Origin: a bacterium
GTDB taxonomy: Bacteria > Cyanobacteriota > Vampirovibrionia > Gastranaerophilales > Gastranaerophilaceae
Length of the DNA: 44,662 nt
Direction: 5' to 3'
Assembly: GCA_017542305.1 (NCBI GenBank)
Contig: JAFXXK010000002.1
Coordinates: forward strand, 1 to 44,662
The position numbers and the translations under genes were made by a program. Of this stretch, positions 6,483 to 15,971 are shown piece after piece. The notes below the pieces were generated by a model. That model did not search any database and was not told the DNA's origin. It saw nothing but the letters and a program-made list of their open reading frames with translations. Positions within the stretch are counted from its first letter, which is position 1; every line of letters begins with the position of its first letter.

Positions 6483-7649
6483 CTATATTAATTGGAATAA
6501 TTTTCTTACAATAGGATAAGATAAGAATGCCGGAATAGCAGAAACAACAATCAGAACGGGCATAATTCCTTTAGCTTGTGCAATAAATCCAATACCTGTC
6601 ATAATTATTGCAACAACTCCCCACGAAAACCCGTTAATAAATCCGCCGATTATACTTTTATATTCCGGTAACACGCTTTGAGCCATCACCATAGTGACCG
6701 GAACAGCCATCCATTGGATTAAACCTGTCAAAATAAATATTACAAGTGCCGCAGACGGATAAGTTTTATATGTCAGCATAAATAATACCATCATCGGGAA
6801 AGTTAACATCATCGAAAAATAAAAAACATTCTTTGTTCCGACTTTTTTCTCAAATCTGCTGCTCAAAAAAGCACCTATTCCGGCAGCACAATTAAACGCA
6901 AACAATGCAAACCCAATATAAAAAGCACTATGACCTAAATTTTTCCACAAAAACGGTAACAGGATACAAGAGGACGTTGTAACCAGAGATTTGAGTACAG
7001 CAATAAGATTCAATAAATTCAATTTTCTGTTAGTTAAAATTGATTTAAAAGTATGCAAAAAATCTTCATGGGTTCTCAGATTATCGATATCGGGCTTCAA
7101 TTTCGGAATAAAAAAGAACATACTTAATCCGACTACAACCCCCAAAACCGCAAGATACGGTATTTTGTCCAACCCAAAATACTGTGCGACACCTGCAGAA
7201 AATACCGGTCCCAAAGAAAACCCTAAAGTACCAAGTCCCATAAATATTCCCATATTTTTGGCAATATCTGTCTTTGTAAATTTATTTGATAGACCTAATG
7301 CCTGAGGATGGAAAAAGCTGGAACCCAAACTCCCGAGAATTACAAACAAGGTTAAGAGCCACAACTTGTTCGCCGATGGAGCAAAGGAAATGAAAACAGA
7401 AGTAAAAAGAATTCCCCAAAATATAAAAATACGTCTGTGCAAATTATCGGCAAAAAAACCAAAAATCGGCTGCAATAAAGATGCACAAATATGGGAAAGA
7501 CTCAATACAATTGTAGCTATAGCCATTGTAATACCGAGTTTAACGGCAATGAACGGCATAATGGGGTTTAACATTCCGGTATAGATATCATTTGTAAAAT
7601 GAGCTGTATTCAACCATAATTGAGTTTTCTTTTCATTAAAATTTTCCAT
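6483..7649 (-). CDS. Major facilitator superfamily exporter, fosmidomycin-resistance (Fsr)-like
   Basis: 388 residues from the ATG at 7649, preceded at five bases by AGGTGA; a GTG three codons earlier is less likely. About twelve hydrophobic segments fill the protein. Fsr-like features are the opening HFTNDIYTGMLNPIMPFI, the LQPIFGFFADNLHRR loop between helices 2 and 3 (MFS signature A position), and GSLGSSFFHPQALGLS in helix 4. Known relatives export fosmidomycin or other small molecules by proton antiport; the substrate here is unknown. The gene begins one base after the AsmA-like gene stops, so it is co-transcribed with it. Confidence 0.85.
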   Translation of the reverse strand: MENFNEKKTQLWLNTAHFTNDIYTGMLNPIMPFIAVKLGITMAIATIVLSLSHICASLLQPIFGFFADNLHRRIFIFWGILFTSVFISFAPSANKLWLLTLFVILGSLGSSFFHPQALGLSNKFTKTDIAKNMGIFMGLGTLGFSLGPVFSAGVAQYFGLDKIPYLAVLGVVVGLSMFFFIPKLKPDIDNLRTHEDFLHTFKSILTNRKLNLLNLIAVLKSLVTTSSCILLPFLWKNLGHSAFYIGFALFAFNCAAGIGAFLSSRFEKKVGTKNVFYFSMMLTFPMMVLFMLTYKTYPSAALVIFILTGLIQWMAVPVTMVMAQSVLPEYKSIIGGFINGFSWGVVAIIMTGIGFIAQAKGIMPVLIVVSAIPAFLSYPIVRKLFQLI

Positions 7650-7650
7650 A

Positions 7651-10600
7651 TTATTCACCTGAAGATGTATCCGATGTATTGCTTTCCGTATTTGCCCCGC
7701 CGGTTGCCGCAGCAGGCTGAACGGTTGTTTCCGCAGAATCCGTTGACGCAGGTGCAGTTGATGTCGGAGCCGTAGTTGCCGGAGTTTTAAACATGTTTTT
7801 CAATTCATTGAAAGTATCTTTTGTTGTCTGATACTGTTTTTTTACATCTTCTACCGCCGCTTTAGCATTTGCTTTGGCTTCTTCTGCCTGCTGCTTAGCG
7901 GTTTCAACATCCTTTTTAAATTGTTGTTTTGTTTCTTCAGCCTGTTTTTTAGCCGAATCCACATTCGTTTGAATTTGCTGCTTTGTATCGTTTATACTGT
8001 TCTTAATCTGTTCTGCAGCAGTACCGGTAGTTATTTCCGAAGTGTCACAGGTTGACAACCATTTAAAACTCTTGACAGACGCCACACTCATAATATTCCC
8101 GTTAAAGATAACCTTAAAATCTTTATAGTTCGGAATATCGCCCGTAAGCGCAGGAATAAGTGAAGTCTTTTCCGTCGCAGGGTTTGAGGTTAACGCACTA
8201 AGCAAACTTATTGTATTTTGTCCGAATTTTGGTAAATATGTGGATATTTTCGATACCGACAAATCGCCTAAAGCCCCCAAAGCCTTGACCAAATCCGCAC
8301 CCATACGTCCGAGGATATTGACATTTGTATATCCTGTTATTAAATTATAATCCCCCGTAACATAATAGGAAACCGACATACCTGATGAACGGACAGGAGA
8401 AAGAGTTGCTACTCCGTTTTTAAGATTAACTTTCCCTGTTATATCGTTAAATTTTGATGAATTTTTGACAACTGGCAGAGTTTTGATTTGAGACACAGCA
8501 GCTTTTAATACAGCATTGGATAATACATTATTCGCCAACACCAACTGATCTATAGTACCGATATTCATATATGTGCCGTCTTTTATTTCAAAATCAGCAC
8601 TTCCTCTGACGGATTTCAGCAAAGCATTAAAATCAGGCTCAAACGAATTTAAAACGAGTTTTGCATCAAAATCCAAAAGCCCTGATAATGCATTATTAAT
8701 TCCTGCAGTTGCTGCAATTGCATCTACGGCTTTCATGCCGGAACCTTTCATTGTCACATTGGTATTGCCGCTGATAACATTAACGGAAATAACACCGTCT
8801 ATTTTGCCGTCAAAAGCATTTCCGGTCAGATTTTTTAAAGTAAATATATTATTTTTTAGATTAAAATCTGATGAAAGATTTGTAGCAATAATTTTACCTG
8901 ACTTAAATTTTTCTATGTTACCTTTACCGTTTTGAATAATTACCCCTATATCAGACGATTGAGAACCACCCGAACCGGACGGCATTTTTGCTAATTCCGC
9001 AATCAAAGAATCTGAATTCAAATAACTTGATTTAAAATCGAGATTTTTTATAATCACCCCATTGGAGAAATTGTTACTTACAATAGCTTTTGCATTCATT
9101 TTTGAATCTGCAACCGAAATTTCAGGCAAATCAACCGTAATTGAATTACCTAATTCAACCAGCAGATCTTTTAAGGTTGTTTTCATAGACGGAACACTTA
9201 CCGAAGGACATTTTATGAACCCTTTCATTTCGGGATTCATCGCATTTCCGTTTAAGGTTACATTTGCATCAAGAGCAACCTTGGAGCCGATATACGAAGG
9301 AACGTTTATAACCTGAGGCTGCACAGTAGAAACGTTCAGATTCCTTAAATTCATGTTTGATAAATTTGCACCGCCCGAAACTTTTAGTATTTGGGTTCCG
9401 GATATATTTGATGCCGTATCCTGAGAAAGGGTATTCTTATTGCCGGCAAAAGCTCCGGTATTAGTTAACGTTAAATTGTTACCGGAAATACTAATATCCG
9501 AATTTAATAATAAACTCTTTCCCGATATAGACTGCAAATCCGTAAATTTGAGATATCCTGACGGAGTCGCAAGTAATTGAATCGTGATTATCTGAGATTT
9601 ATCGTTTCCCGTAACTTTGACAATTACAGGCATAGATCCTTTGGCACTGAAAAGATTTCTCATATCATACGGGATTAATTTGACTACATCATTTGTGAGT
9701 AAATTACCTTTTAACATTGCATTTATAGATACAGCCTTTGATGTGTAATCCGTAATTTTTCCGGAAATATCAAAACGGGAGTTTCCGAATAACATATATG
9801 AATCGGCAATATTTATATCTTTTTCATTCAGGGTTACCCCGAATTTTGGTAAAATAACGGATGCCGCCGGATTTTTTATATTCATTGAATTTGCATCTAT
9901 CACACCCTTATAAGTATTACCGTCAACGGATAAATTAACTTTTGCGGAAGATAATTTTACCGTGGTATCTGATGGTTTGTTTAACAGATTAACATTATTT
10001 ACCGCAATATCAACAACGGGTTTTATATCTCTTAAATCACCTTTTATGATTGCATCAGCCGATAAAGTACCTGATTTAATGTCATTTTCTTTTAATAAAT
10101 TAATCTGCCCTGCGGCGGTAAGCAGCCCCTTAATTAAGAGGTTATTTGCTTTTATGTGAACATCCGCAACAGCTTTATCAGAAATTGTACCGTATATTTT
10201 TAACGGCTGCGACAGAATAGTTAACCCTATATCTTTAATATTTACGTTGTTATTACTAAAATCAATATCGGCTGTAATTTTATCAAGCAAAATATTATAT
10301 AGTGCATACTTTACGGAACCCTGCGGAATTTTAAAATACCCGTTTGACAACACTTTTTTCATATCAGCATCAATATTAAAATCAGCATCAATATTTCCCG
10401 TACCCGACAGGGTATCAATATCATGATAATTTAAGCTGCTTGCAACGCATTTTAGGATATTGAAAATATTATTTATGCCTGCCTTTGATTTAACGGTAAG
10501 ATTTAACCGAGGATTATTACCGTGCACGATTTCGCCGCTTATAACGGATGCCTCATCTTTTGCCGTATACAAAGTTATATCGGCAACAGAATGTCTGCCT

Positions 10601-11553
10601 TTAAACTTCAGCATGATATGTCCGTCAGGAAGTCTTTCACCATTGACCAGCATCGACAATTTTGTAATATCCGTTAACCCGACAATATGAATATCGTCAA
10701 CTTTCCCCGTAGTCTCAATATTCATAGTAACATCTGCGGTTAGACCGTTTGCTTTTATGTTTTTCAAAATATCAATAAAATTAAAGGCTAAAGGCTCGCT
10801 TGGAGTTTTTTTTTCCTGAGAAGTATCTTCTGTAACACTATTTTGTGCAAATATCAGGTCGTTTAAATCCAAATCCGGCATAATTTTATTATATATTTTT
10901 AGGTTATACGCAAGAAACTGCACTCCATCAAGCTTGGCAACACCAACAGTAGAGAATTTTACATTCTTGTCCAGTACGAAATCGGTTACACTCAAATTCC
11001 CGCCCTGCACGGTATACTCACGCTTATCCCGCATATCAACCATAGTAAGCATGTATTCTTTTATATAAACATTTGGTAAACGATTAGAGAGTTTTAAGCC
11101 TAACGGTAAAGAAGTAAGCTGCTCGCTTTCTTTTTTATCCTTAGCTTCCGGCAGATAATCGATAATTTCAAGATTTCCATCCGGCTTAACCTTTAATGTC
11201 GCATCAATATCATCAATACTGAACATATCAATTTCAAGTTTCTTTGATGCTAAAGGAACAAGAGATAATTTCGCCTGTGTATTTTCAGCGGACACAATTT
11301 CTTCCCCATTCGGGAGTGCTGCCGCAAAATATCCTATCTTTAAACCTATTGTGAGCTTTGGGGTTGTAACTATGCGTAATTTTTCTATCTTAATTTTTAA
11401 ACCGCAAGACTCTTCTGCCATCTTAGCAATCTGCTCTCCGTATTTTCCCAAAAACGGATTAATAAAAATGGGAAGTATCAGAAACAAAAGATATATACCT
11501 GCTACAAAATATATAAAACCAAATCCGAGTTTTTTCCAAAAAGATTTACCCAT
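7651..11553 (-). CDS. Very large AsmA-family envelope protein with lysine/alanine-rich coiled-coil tail
   Basis: 1300 residues from the ATG at 11553 (GAGG upstream; an ATG five codons earlier lacks one). One N-terminal membrane segment (about 8-30) leads into the AsmA start (GLKIKIEKLRIVTTPKLTIG, with NLEIIDYLP further on). Most of the rest is repeating beta-strand sequence with 'F-x-I-x-x-G/N-x-x-x-I/V' periodicity, ending in an AsmA C-terminal-like region near 1000-1130. AsmA/TamB/YhdP proteins form hydrophobic grooves bridging inner and outer membranes and carry phospholipids. Unusually, residues about 1190-1250 are an amphipathic coiled coil (TKQQFKKDVETAKQQAEEAK), followed by a Thr/Ala/Pro-rich low-complexity end. 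A promoter lies 31 bases upstream; the MFS gene follows directly. Confidence 0.85.
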   Translation of the reverse strand: MGKSFWKKLGFGFIYFVAGIYLLFLILPIFINPFLGKYGEQIAKMAEESCGLKIKIEKLRIVTTPKLTIGLKIGYFAAALPNGEEIVSAENTQAKLSLVPLASKKLEIDMFSIDDIDATLKVKPDGNLEIIDYLPEAKDKKESEQLTSLPLGLKLSNRLPNVYIKEYMLTMVDMRDKREYTVQGGNLSVTDFVLDKNVKFSTVGVAKLDGVQFLAYNLKIYNKIMPDLDLNDLIFAQNSVTEDTSQEKKTPSEPLAFNFIDILKNIKANGLTADVTMNIETTGKVDDIHIVGLTDITKLSMLVNGERLPDGHIMLKFKGRHSVADITLYTAKDEASVISGEIVHGNNPRLNLTVKSKAGINNIFNILKCVASSLNYHDIDTLSGTGNIDADFNIDADMKKVLSNGYFKIPQGSVKYALYNILLDKITADIDFSNNNVNIKDIGLTILSQPLKIYGTISDKAVADVHIKANNLLIKGLLTAAGQINLLKENDIKSGTLSADAIIKGDLRDIKPVVDIAVNNVNLLNKPSDTTVKLSSAKVNLSVDGNTYKGVIDANSMNIKNPAASVILPKFGVTLNEKDINIADSYMLFGNSRFDISGKITDYTSKAVSINAMLKGNLLTNDVVKLIPYDMRNLFSAKGSMPVIVKVTGNDKSQIITIQLLATPSGYLKFTDLQSISGKSLLLNSDISISGNNLTLTNTGAFAGNKNTLSQDTASNISGTQILKVSGGANLSNMNLRNLNVSTVQPQVINVPSYIGSKVALDANVTLNGNAMNPEMKGFIKCPSVSVPSMKTTLKDLLVELGNSITVDLPEISVADSKMNAKAIVSNNFSNGVIIKNLDFKSSYLNSDSLIAELAKMPSGSGGSQSSDIGVIIQNGKGNIEKFKSGKIIATNLSSDFNLKNNIFTLKNLTGNAFDGKIDGVISVNVISGNTNVTMKGSGMKAVDAIAATAGINNALSGLLDFDAKLVLNSFEPDFNALLKSVRGSADFEIKDGTYMNIGTIDQLVLANNVLSNAVLKAAVSQIKTLPVVKNSSKFNDITGKVNLKNGVATLSPVRSSGMSVSYYVTGDYNLITGYTNVNILGRMGADLVKALGALGDLSVSKISTYLPKFGQNTISLLSALTSNPATEKTSLIPALTGDIPNYKDFKVIFNGNIMSVASVKSFKWLSTCDTSEITTGTAAEQIKNSINDTKQQIQTNVDSAKKQAEETKQQFKKDVETAKQQAEEAKANAKAAVEDVKKQYQTTKDTFNELKNMFKTPATTAPTSTAPASTDSAETTVQPAAATGGANTESNTSDTSSGE

Positions 11554-11583
11554 AACACATATCCTCATATCTTTTATATGGAC

Positions 11584-11612
11584 ATTCTAACACTAAACAC
11601 GCAAATCAGCAA
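11584..11612 (-). promoter_or_regulatory. Promoter of the AsmA-like / MFS pair
   Basis: Minus strand TTGCTG (11612-11607), 17-base spacer, TAGAAT (11589-11584), 30 bases before the AsmA-like start codon. It would add expression independent of the genes upstream. Confidence 0.55.
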
Positions 11613-11622
11613 ATATTAAAGA

Positions 11623-12537
11623 TTATTTGCGTTTTTTGGTTATCGGTTCAGGATAGGTATTCCATTTTATAAGCGGATTTTTTCTGAACCAGGTTAGCTG
11701 ACGTTTTGCGTATTTTCTGGAATTTTGTTTCAGCTTTTCAAGAGCCTCCTCTAATGAACACAACCCGTCAATATACATTATCATTTCTTTGTAACCTATG
11801 GTACAAACGAGATTAGGGACTCGCCCGTGCTTTTTTAATAAATACTTTGTTTCATCAAGCATTCCTTGCTCAAGCATTAAATCCACTCTGCGGTTAATAC
11901 GCTCATACAATTCTTCTCTCGGGAAATTCAACCCTATCCATTCAACATCAAATTCGCTTTCTGCACTTACTCCTCTGATTAGGGATAACGGTTTTCCTCC
12001 AAGTTTTACTATTTCAACAGCCCGTATAAGTTTCTTTTTATCGTTGCCGGATTCTATCGTCTCTGCCCCTTCAGGATCCATTTCTTTAAGCATTTCATAC
12101 AAATCCGAAGCAGACAGTTCCTTTAACTTTTCCCGAAGTTCATAATCTGGTGCAATTTTTGGCGGTTCGTAATTCTCCAGAAGCAGGCGGAAATACAATC
12201 CTGTACCTCCGGCAACAATTGGAGTTTTACCTCTTTTTACTATATCATATATTATTTTCTTCGCATCTTTCGCATACAAACCTGCGGTATAATCAAACTC
12301 CGGCTCAACAATATCCATCATATAATGCGGAACACCCGCTCTTTCTTCAGCAGAAGGTTTTGCACAAGCTACATCAAACCCTCTGTATACCAATCTTGAA
12401 TCCGCAGAAATAATTTCCCCGTCTATTCTTTGGGCAAGCTCAATAGAATAAGAAGTTTTTCCGCTCGCCGTAGGACCGACAACGGCAATTACTCTTGGCT
12501 TCCGGTTATTCTTTTGTTCTGATAAAGTTTGCATCAT
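11623..12537 (-). CDS. miaA: tRNA dimethylallyltransferase
   Basis: 304 residues, normal length. It transfers the dimethylallyl group to N6 of A37 in tRNAs reading codons that begin with U. Seen: P-loop GPTASGKT near residue 21, the substrate motif ISADSRLVYRG, MMDIVEPEFDYTAG, the GGTGLYFRLLLENY motif, and the C-terminal tRNA-binding part with CTIGYKEM and KYAKRQLTWFRK. The second position of the usual 'DSxQ[VI]Y' motif reads R-L-V-Y instead of Q, a small deviation. The start overlaps the upstream membrane-protein gene by 32 bases, implying translational coupling. ATG at 12537 or 12534. Confidence 0.96.
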   Translation of the reverse strand: MMQTLSEQKNNRKPRVIAVVGPTASGKTSYSIELAQRIDGEIISADSRLVYRGFDVACAKPSAEERAGVPHYMMDIVEPEFDYTAGLYAKDAKKIIYDIVKRGKTPIVAGGTGLYFRLLLENYEPPKIAPDYELREKLKELSASDLYEMLKEMDPEGAETIESGNDKKKLIRAVEIVKLGGKPLSLIRGVSAESEFDVEWIGLNFPREELYERINRRVDLMLEQGMLDETKYLLKKHGRVPNLVCTIGYKEMIMYIDGLCSLEEALEKLKQNSRKYAKRQLTWFRKNPLIKWNTYPEPITKKRK

Positions 12538-13363
12538 AGTACGAAAATATTAGCACAACGACATACACAAAGAAATAGAAATATATTATCATTGAAATCA
12601 TGTATGTTAAAGGATTTATAAGAGCACAGGCACCCACCGAAGATACCAGCATCTGGATAACTGCGGTATAAATATACAAATGCACAGATTTGCCGAATTT
12701 TAGAAAAACTTTTTTCATCGATGTAAATAATGCAATAATAGGATTTCTTCTTGTATAAATAATTTCGGGCATCCAAAGCATTAACAGGAACGAAAATACA
12801 GCAGGAATAGCAATTACAGCAAGTACCAATTTGGCTGCGGGAACAAATAATGCATCAAAGAGCATCATAAGTTTATCCGGAGACAGCTTATCCAAAACGA
12901 CATCCATTTCCTGCGGAGAAGAAACTCTTATCCCAAAAGAAATTAAGGTATCATTTATTTGGGTAACAAACGGATATGTTACTCCTTTTACAAGCATAAC
13001 CAAAAGTAACGCAACGGAAATAAAAACAATAGCGGCAACAACATAATGCAGGAAGAAACGCCCCAACCCTTTCGGAATAGCTCTTATTAAACGAATAGCT
13101 TCGGTTGTTCTGTCATTATCCATAATAAAATGTTTTTTTGAAAATATTACGGATTTTTTTACCATGTAGAACCAGCCTGAACAGAACGCACTTGTCATAA
13201 ATAGCATTGTAATAACGGATAATATAACTTCCGGGAGGGTATCCACAACAGTAAATGAATAATTTATATACAGCGATATCACCCACCAAAATAAAGCAAG
13301 CGGGACTGCCAAAATAATAGCATCATTAGTTGTCTTAAAAGCCTCTAAATAAAGTTTAAACAT
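12506..13363 (-). CDS. Polytopic membrane protein, function unknown
   Basis: 285 residues with five to six likely membrane helices: about 15-37, 44-66, 104-130, 172-198, 226-250 and 253-278. Two intervening stretches are charged and may be cytoplasmic (KKSVIFSKKHFIMDNDRTTE; YTRRNPIIALFTSMKKVF). The layout, with a repeated helix pair and a basic amphipathic link, resembles the DUF975 / glycerophosphodiesterase membrane-domain type of protein, but I cannot assign it firmly. It lies between the HgdB-like gene (17 bases upstream) and miaA (32-base overlap) in one transcription unit. Confidence 0.65.
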   Translation of the reverse strand: MFKLYLEAFKTTNDAIILAVPLALFWWVISLYINYSFTVVDTLPEVILSVITMLFMTSAFCSGWFYMVKKSVIFSKKHFIMDNDRTTEAIRLIRAIPKGLGRFFLHYVVAAIVFISVALLLVMLVKGVTYPFVTQINDTLISFGIRVSSPQEMDVVLDKLSPDKLMMLFDALFVPAAKLVLAVIAIPAVFSFLLMLWMPEIIYTRRNPIIALFTSMKKVFLKFGKSVHLYIYTAVIQMLVSSVGACALINPLTYMISMIIYFYFFVYVVVLIFSYYDANFIRTKE

Positions 13364-13380
13364 TTTTCAATACAATCCTT

Positions 13381-14538
13381 TTAATTATTTACTCCTGATA
13401 CAACATCTTCGGACTGTTTCTTCTTGTCCATCATTAGTTTACGTTTACGTCTTCTCATTAGATCAACAAAAGCCTCTAACCTTGTCAAATATCCGGCTTT
13501 TCCTGTCTGTTCATCCATTATTAACGGCAATATAGGAACATCACATTTTTCCCTCATTGCAGGAAAAATATTCTGCGACATAATTTCAGGCATACAAGTA
13601 AACGGGCTTATATGAATAATACCGTCAATACCTCTCTCATCAGCATAAGCTACATCAGAAACACATTCCAAAGCATCTCCGCCTATATCTCTCATAAGGA
13701 ACGGCTTTGCCAACCTGTCTGCTCTTTGTAAATGGGTTTCACCTTTTCTGAAAATTTTCGGAATTATTGCATCTTTTAAAAATCCACTTACAGTCAGACT
13801 CTTACGGGTTTCTACACCCATTTTACCGAGTTCTTTTACGATATCCTGATTTGAGAACCTGTCACACACAAGATAAATTTCGCCCGTAATATCGACATGC
13901 AAAACTTCGCGATTTTCGTCTAATTGAACCTTATCCATTTCTGCAAATGCGAGTTTTTTCGCTTTGTTCATTGCTCTTGTATTCATAGCCTCATCAACAA
14001 TCTTCAAGGCTTTTTTAAATGCTTTTTCAGAATCACCGAAATGGACTTCCCTTGCTCTGCAATAAGACAATTTTGCCTGTAAATCATCCAGCAAAAAGAC
14101 TTTTCTGATACCGAGAACAATCGCTTTCGCAAACAAAACATAATCTGTTTTCCCGCTAACCTTTTTCAGGAAATCAAACATTCCTTTGATTCCGTCATAC
14201 AATGTCATTTCTACATAGTTAGCATGATATCCCATATCTTCAAGAGCATTATGAATACCTTTACCGTATTCACCAAGCCTGCAGCAGCCCGGAGAAGTAA
14301 TCATCGCAACATAATCAGTTCCGTCCTCAATAGCCTCTATAAAATTACCCATAATGAGTTTATAAGGAATACATATTGCCTCAGGCGAATTTTTCGTTCC
14401 CAAAGATAATGTTCTTTTGCTTGTATAAGGAGGTATAAACGGTTCAACACCAATCTTCCTCAACGAAGCCGCCCAGGCTATATATATATATCCCATATGA
14501 GGGAATGCTACTTTTACTTTTTTCTTTTCTTCTGCCAT
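13381..14538 (-). CDS. 2-hydroxyacyl-CoA dehydratase-like (HgdB/DUF2229-type) Fe-S protein
   Basis: 385 residues. It fits the family of CoA-enzyme-activase-associated proteins related to the D-component of 2-hydroxyglutaryl-CoA dehydratase: the N-terminal KVKVAFPHMGYIYIAW fold, then SPEAICIPYK (C56), ITSPGCCRLGEYG (C85, C86) and late IHISPFTCMPE. Such cysteines usually bind a [4Fe-4S] cluster. The GEYG motif and the LYDGIKGMF region also fit the stand-alone subfamily often found with an activator ATPase, but no activator gene is in the window. The reaction is unknown; the family catalyses radical dehydration or reductive, ATP-driven electron transfer and requires anoxia. It lies 11 bases after gcvPB. 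Confidence 0.75.
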   Translation of the reverse strand: MAEEKKKVKVAFPHMGYIYIAWAASLRKIGVEPFIPPYTSKRTLSLGTKNSPEAICIPYKLIMGNFIEAIEDGTDYVAMITSPGCCRLGEYGKGIHNALEDMGYHANYVEMTLYDGIKGMFDFLKKVSGKTDYVLFAKAIVLGIRKVFLLDDLQAKLSYCRAREVHFGDSEKAFKKALKIVDEAMNTRAMNKAKKLAFAEMDKVQLDENREVLHVDITGEIYLVCDRFSNQDIVKELGKMGVETRKSLTVSGFLKDAIIPKIFRKGETHLQRADRLAKPFLMRDIGGDALECVSDVAYADERGIDGIIHISPFTCMPEIMSQNIFPAMREKCDVPILPLIMDEQTGKAGYLTRLEAFVDLMRRRKRKLMMDKKKQSEDVVSGVNN

Positions 14539-14549
14539 ATTTATATCTC

Positions 14550-15971
14550 TTATTCTTTAAATGTTAAATCAGGATGACGAGCCGCTAAAGTTTCATCAAC
14601 ACGCTTTACGGGTGTGGAATGAGGAGCCGAGAGCACTTTTTCCGGATTTTCGTCAACTTCTTTTGCTATTTGTATCATTGTATCTATAAATTCATCTAAT
14701 TTTGCTTTAGTTTCCGACTCTGTAGGTTCAATCATAATTGCCTCATGAACTATCAACGGGAAGTATACCGTCGGCGGATGCGCATTTCCGTCCATTAATC
14801 TTTTGGCAATGTTAAGAGTAGATACCCCTTTTTCTTTCTGTCTTTCCCCTGTCAATACAAACTCATGCATACATGGAACATCATACGGCAAATCATAGTA
14901 TGGTTTCAATTTTTCTTTTATATAGTTTGCATTAAGAACGGCATTTTCGGTTGCTTCCTTGAGATTATTTCCCATCATCAAGATATATGCATAAGCTCTT
15001 ACAAGAACCCCGAAATTACCAAAGAAAGATTTTACCGAGCCTATAGAATGTTTAAGGTCATAATTTCTGAAATATTTTTTACCGTCAAACGAAACAACGG
15101 GAACAGGTAAAAATTCTTTCAGTTTTTCAACTACACAAACAGGACCCGCACCGGGACCACCGCCGCCATGCGGAGTTGCAAAAGTTTTGTGTAAATTTAT
15201 ATGCACAACATCAAAACCCATGAGCTTTGGATTTGTATGACCCATTATTGCGTTAAAATTTGCACCGTCATAATAGAGTAACGAACCGTTATCATGCATT
15301 AATTTTGATATTTCAAGCACTTTTTCTTCAAACAAACCCAATGTATTCGGATTAGTCATCATTATTGCTGCAACGTCCTTGTCAAGTAAACTTTTTAAAT
15401 GTTCAATATCAACCTGACCTTTTGAATCCGAATTTACCTGAACTATTTCAAATCCGCACATATGTGCGCTTGCGGGATTTGTACCATGTGCAGAATCGGG
15501 AATCAAAACTTTTTTTCTGTTTTCGCCTTTGGTTTCAAAATACTTTTTGATAATCATCATACCGGTCAATTCGCCATGTGCACCGGCGGCAGGCTGCAGA
15601 GTTACAGCATCCATTCCCGTTATTTTAGTTAATGCTGCCTGCAAATTATACATTAATTTTAAAGCACCCTGAGAAGCATCGTCATTTGCTAGCGGATGTA
15701 AAGCGGTAAACCCTTCTAATGAAGCGAGTAATTCATTTACTTTGGGATTATATTTCATAGTACAGGACCCCAAAGGATAAAAACCTTTTTCTATACAGAA
15801 ATTTCTGTCAGAAAGCTCTTTATAATGACGCATTACTTCTAATTCGCCAATTTGAGGCAGACCTACAGGATTTTCCCGCAAATATTTTTCATCAATATAA
15901 TCAATATCCGTAACCGCATCGGTCACAGAAATCCCATCAGTATTGTTGCTTTTTTCAAAAATTGTTCTCAT
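14550..15971 (-). CDS. gcvPB: Glycine dehydrogenase (decarboxylating) subunit 2
   Basis: 473 residues, normal for the split form of the glycine cleavage P protein. It uses PLP to decarboxylate glycine and hand the aminomethyl group to lipoyl-GcvH. Motifs: FYPLGSCTMKYNPK near residue 65, PDSAHGTNPASAHMCGFE at 158-175, YYDGANFNAIMG, the PLP lysine K262 in NLHKTFATPHGGGGPGAGP, and a C-terminal substrate region with ESETKAKLDEF. The partners GcvPA, GcvH and GcvT are not in the window. The start codon shares its A with the stop of the sigma-factor gene (TAATG), so the two are translationally coupled. Confidence 0.95.
   Translation of the reverse strand: MRTIFEKSNNTDGISVTDAVTDIDYIDEKYLRENPVGLPQIGELEVMRHYKELSDRNFCIEKGFYPLGSCTMKYNPKVNELLASLEGFTALHPLANDDASQGALKLMYNLQAALTKITGMDAVTLQPAAGAHGELTGMMIIKKYFETKGENRKKVLIPDSAHGTNPASAHMCGFEIVQVNSDSKGQVDIEHLKSLLDKDVAAIMMTNPNTLGLFEEKVLEISKLMHDNGSLLYYDGANFNAIMGHTNPKLMGFDVVHINLHKTFATPHGGGGPGAGPVCVVEKLKEFLPVPVVSFDGKKYFRNYDLKHSIGSVKSFFGNFGVLVRAYAYILMMGNNLKEATENAVLNANYIKEKLKPYYDLPYDVPCMHEFVLTGERQKEKGVSTLNIAKRLMDGNAHPPTVYFPLIVHEAIMIEPTESETKAKLDEFIDTMIQIAKEVDENPEKVLSAPHSTPVKRVDETLAARHPDLTFKE

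Noticed and set aside
7651-11553. Many plus-strand frames inside the AsmA-like gene
   Set aside because: They are antisense shadows without ribosome sites, while the minus-strand frame is continuous for 1300 codons with AsmA features.
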